This document shows positions 14,916 to 17,023 of a stretch of DNA of 17,023 nucleotides, in pieces; position 1 is the stretch's first letter, and every line of letters begins with the position of its first letter. Both the position numbers and the translations under genes were made by a program. The stretch spans positions 1 through 17,023 of the forward strand of contig JAJYIC010000015.1 of NCBI GenBank assembly GCA_021790295.1. Reading direction: 5' to 3'. The DNA comes from Pseudomonadota bacterium (GTDB lineage: Bacteria > Pseudomonadota > Alphaproteobacteria > ATCC43930 > CGMCC-115725). A model generated the notes under the pieces. That model worked only from the letters and a program-made list of their open reading frames with translations. It was not told where the DNA came from and searched no databases.

Positions 14916-15581
14916 TCAAAAGGTAGCGGAGACAAGCCGCTCCTCGGAGGGGTTGGTGAAGGCAAATTCGGGTGCGCTCGCGCCCGCAATCGAGGTCTTG
15001 GCGCCCGCGATTCGCACCCGCCCTTCGGCGATAAGCCTGACGGCAAGCGGATAAAGGCGGTGTTCGAGTTCGAGGATGCGGGCCGATAGCGCCTCCTCGT
15101 CCTCCTCCTCGCGGACCGGGACCACTCCTTGCGCGATGATCGGGCCTTTATCGACCTCGGCGCGCACGAAATGGACGGTGCAGCCGCTGAAACGCACTCC
15201 CGCTTCGAGCGCCTGCCTTTGCGCATTGAGCCCCTGAAAAGCCGGGAGAAGGGAAGGGTGGATGTTGATCATACGGTCGCGCCAGGCTTCGACAAAGCCG
15301 GCTTCGAGGATGCGCATAAAGCCGGCAAGGCAGACGAGGTTGACCCCGGCGCGGCGCAAAAGGAGATCGGCCTCGCGCGCAAAAGCACTCGCGTCGCGCC
15401 CGCCGAGGACGGCGTGCGCGATCCCCGCCTCACCGGCAATGCGAAGGCCGGGCGCCCCTTCCCGGTTGCTGATGACAAACCCGACTTCGGCGGGATAATG
15501 GGGATGGGCCGAGGCCGCGATCAAGGCGGCGAGATTCGATCCGCGCCCGGAGATGAGGACGCCGAGCCTCAGGCGCGCCAT
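14916..15581 (-). CDS. purN: Phosphoribosylglycinamide formyltransferase
   Basis: This 221-residue enzyme uses 10-formyl-THF to formylate GAR in purine synthesis. The N-terminus LGVLISGRGSNLAALI binds the phosphate of GAR. The catalytic residues are Asn106 and His108 (INIHPSLLPAF) and Asp144 (EVDKGPIIAQ), at the same positions as in the E. coli enzyme. LVCLAGFMRIL and the TVHFV strand are present. The length is slightly above the usual 200-215 because of a C-terminal tail after IAGAKTS. The ATG at 15581 is the first start in the frame; the Shine-Dalgarno is weak. purM, its usual upstream partner, is absent: a DUF2066 gene diverges instead. It probably shares a transcript with the small oxidase subunit gene. 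Confidence 0.96.
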   Translation of the reverse strand: MARLRLGVLISGRGSNLAALIAASAHPHYPAEVGFVISNREGAPGLRIAGEAGIAHAVLGGRDASAFAREADLLLRRAGVNLVCLAGFMRILEAGFVEAWRDRMINIHPSLLPAFQGLNAQRQALEAGVRFSGCTVHFVRAEVDKGPIIAQGVVPVREEEDEEALSARILELEHRLYPLAVRLIAEGRVRIAGAKTSIAGASAPEFAFTNPSEERLVSATF

Positions 15582-15685
15582 CGCCGCAGGGCGGAGAGAA
15601 GGGCCGTTGCGCCGGCGCTCTCGGCTCGGAAAAGGGAACCCTTTCTGCGGGCGCAGGGGCTCTTGATGGCGTCCTCGCGCAATCT

Positions 15686-15714
15686 GTTGTATGACCGCTG
15701 CGGCGGTCTTGCAA
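15686..15714 (-). promoter_or_regulatory. Candidate purN promoter with an inverted repeat in its spacer
   Basis: On the minus strand, TTGCAA (15709-15714), a 17-bp spacer and TACAAC (15686-15691) make a weak sigma70-like promoter that would give a leader of about 100 bases before purN. The spacer is almost filled by a 6-bp inverted repeat with a 4-base loop, GACCGC-tgcg-GCGGTC (15693-15708), which looks like an operator or a small hairpin. No known regulator is identified. It lies in the 193-bp purN/DUF2066 divergent gap (15582-15774), where I see no other gene or RNA. Confidence 0.3.
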
Positions 15715-15746
15715 AAGCGACAATACGCTCTCGCGAACGGTTTGCA

Positions 15747-15774
15747 ATGAGCGGTTTCAGATGAGGGGTTTCAG
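15747..15774 (+). repeat. Two 14-bp tandem repeats forming overlapping micro-ORFs before the DUF2066 gene
   Basis: ATGAGCGGTTTCAG (15747-15760) and ATGAGGGGTTTCAG (15761-15774) differ by one base. Each starts a five-codon frame, MSGFR (stop 15762-15764) and MRGFR (stop 15776-15778). Each stop overlaps the next ATG as ATGA, the last being the real start at 15775. The second copy also supplies the AGGGG ribosome site six bases before that start. Confidence 0.7.
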
Positions 15775-16986
15775 ATGACGGCGCCCTCTTTTTCTGCGCT
15801 TGCCCGGGACCCGGCCGGGCGAAGGCGTCAAGGGGTCGTTTTTATTCTCCTTTTCGTTTTTCTCTTTTGGGCGCCGGTTCGCGCGCAAGGGTTGGGCGAC
15901 CCTTATTCGGCGACGGTGAAGCTCGACGCCACCGCCGTCAATGCGGTCAAGGCGCGCGAGAAGGCGCGGCAGGAGGGAGAACGCCGGGCGCTCGAAAAGG
16001 TGATCGACGGGTTGGCGGGCGCTTCCGGCGCCTCCGCCCTTTCCTCTCTCGACGACCGTTCGATCGCCGCCATGATCGTCCGCTACTCGGTTGCCGACGA
16101 ACGCATGTCGAGCCGGCGTTACCGCGCCTCTTACACCTATCATTTCGATCCCCAAGCGGTGAAAGCGGTGCTGCAGAGCGCCGGTCTTTCCCCCGTTTCC
16201 CCGGCTGCCGCGAGCGCCGGCGGCAGAGCCTCCGCCGCCTCCGCCGTCGTGCTTCCGGTCTACCGAGGGCGCGGCAGGCTCGTTTTGTGGGACGACCCCA
16301 ACCGCTGGCGCGACGCCTGGGGGCGGCTTTCGCTTTCGGGCGAACCCTTGCGGCTCGTCGTCCCCCTCGGCGGGATCGCCGATCTCGGTGCGGTCGACGC
16401 CGGAAAGGCGGTTGCCGGTGATCGTTCGGCTCTTTCCGCCATCGCGAGGCGGTATGGCACCCGCGATACGATCGTCGCCTTGGCGCGGGCCGAGCGATCG
16501 GAGAACGGCCTTTCCGCTCTGAGCGTCAGCCTCAAGCGTTATCGCGAGGGAGAACTCGCCGGCACGTCAAGGGAGCGCTTTGCCGCCCAGACGGGAGAAA
16601 GAGAAGGCGAGGTTTTGCAACGGGCCGCCCGGGCAAGCCTCGCCCTTATCGAAGGCGCAGGCGCGGGAGGCGTTGCGGCAGAAGGCGGAGGCAGAGAAGG
16701 CGCAGAAGGCGGGAGCGCGCTCTCCTCCGCAGGCGGGGCTTCGAGCCTCGAAGCGGTGGTGTTCCTGTCGCGGCTTGGCGACTGGGTGGAATTGCGGGGA
16801 AGGCTGCAAAGGCTCGCGTCGGTGCGCGGGGTCGAGCTTCTCTCTTTGCGCCGGCACGAGGCGCGGATCAGGATAGACTTTGTCGGAAGCGAAAGGCCGC
16901 TCGACGCGAGCCTTGCCGCCTGGGGCTTGAGGCTCGCAGGGGGCGGCCCGGTCAAGCGGATCGAGCGTTCAGGCGCTTTCAGATAA
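15775..16986 (+). CDS. DUF2066 domain-containing exported protein
   Basis: This 403-residue protein has an N-terminal signal: RRRQ, a hydrophobic stretch from about 21 to 33, and a likely cleavage after VRA (residue 37). The mature part begins DPYSATVKLDATAVNAVKARE with AREKARQEGERRALEKVIDGL, then MIVRYSVADERMSSRRYRASY and YHFDPQAVKAVLQSAG, and VVLPVYRGRGRLVLWDDPNRW, which are DUF2066 hallmarks. Residues about 295-325 are a Gly/Ala/Glu-rich linker, followed by a C-terminal alpha/beta region. The function is unknown; periplasmic or envelope location is inferred from the signal. The ATG at 15775 follows AGGGG. It is divergent from purN. Nothing else is resolvable in the last 37 bases of the window. 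Confidence 0.88.
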   Translation: MTAPSFSALARDPAGRRRQGVVFILLFVFLFWAPVRAQGLGDPYSATVKLDATAVNAVKAREKARQEGERRALEKVIDGLAGASGASALSSLDDRSIAAMIVRYSVADERMSSRRYRASYTYHFDPQAVKAVLQSAGLSPVSPAAASAGGRASAASAVVLPVYRGRGRLVLWDDPNRWRDAWGRLSLSGEPLRLVVPLGGIADLGAVDAGKAVAGDRSALSAIARRYGTRDTIVALARAERSENGLSALSVSLKRYREGELAGTSRERFAAQTGEREGEVLQRAARASLALIEGAGAGGVAAEGGGREGAEGGSALSSAGGASSLEAVVFLSRLGDWVELRGRLQRLASVRGVELLSLRRHEARIRIDFVGSERPLDASLAAWGLRLAGGGPVKRIERSGAFR

Positions 16987-17023
16987 AGTCTTGCGGACGA
17001 GGCCTCCTATCATGATGAGCCGG

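Noticed and set aside
17012..17023. Possible start of a further plus-strand gene (ATGATGAGC)
   Set aside because: Only four codons are visible and no convincing ribosome site precedes them, so nothing can be supported.

Overview
The window reads as a high-GC alphaproteobacterial chromosome. The evidence is the order mnmE..mnmG-rsmG-parA-parB facing holA-lptE-leuS-DUF3576, together with a minimal aa3-type cytochrome oxidase subunit IV and a DUF2066 protein, all typical of that class. No rRNA, tRNA, CRISPR array, insertion sequence or phage gene was seen. Codon use looks even throughout, so there is no sign of a recent island. The genus cannot be decided from sequence reading alone.

Layout. 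Positions 1-1352 (minus) hold the N-terminal two thirds of a YyaL/DUF255 thioredoxin-fold protein that runs off the left edge. Positions 1455-8067 (plus) hold a compact run: mnmE, a nitrilase-type hydrolase, mnmG, rsmG, parA and parB. The last three junctions overlap by 4, 8 and 4 bases. Two parS-type palindromes lie here, one just upstream of mnmG and one inside the rsmG coding sequence. Positions 8137-12907 (minus) hold the convergent operon DUF3576 lipoprotein - leuS - lptE - holA. Positions 12986-14710 (plus) hold a YggS-type PLP homeostasis protein and a short MetE-like methionine synthase resembling the folate-independent MesD family. Positions 14749-15581 (minus) hold purN and a 41-residue aa3 oxidase subunit IV gene. 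Positions 15775-16986 (plus) hold an exported DUF2066 protein, preceded by a 14-bp tandem repeat that forms two overlapping five-codon reading frames.

How the genes fit together. mnmE and mnmG make the two halves of the tRNA wobble-uridine modifying enzyme. rsmG methylates 16S rRNA. parA, parB and parS form the origin segregation system. holA loads the replicative clamp, leuS charges tRNA-Leu and lptE helps export LPS. The block is therefore an origin-proximal growth and segregation neighbourhood. The nitrilase gene and the MesD-like gene are the accessory elements.

I found no clear, wholly new multi-gene system. The observations most worth checking are the parS site embedded in rsmG codons, the parS that abuts a candidate mnmG promoter, the MesD-like synthase without a visible MesX partner, the nitrilase inserted between mnmE and mnmG, and the tandem micro-ORF leader of the DUF2066 gene. 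The longest gene-free stretch is 193 bp (15582-15774); every gap is described.
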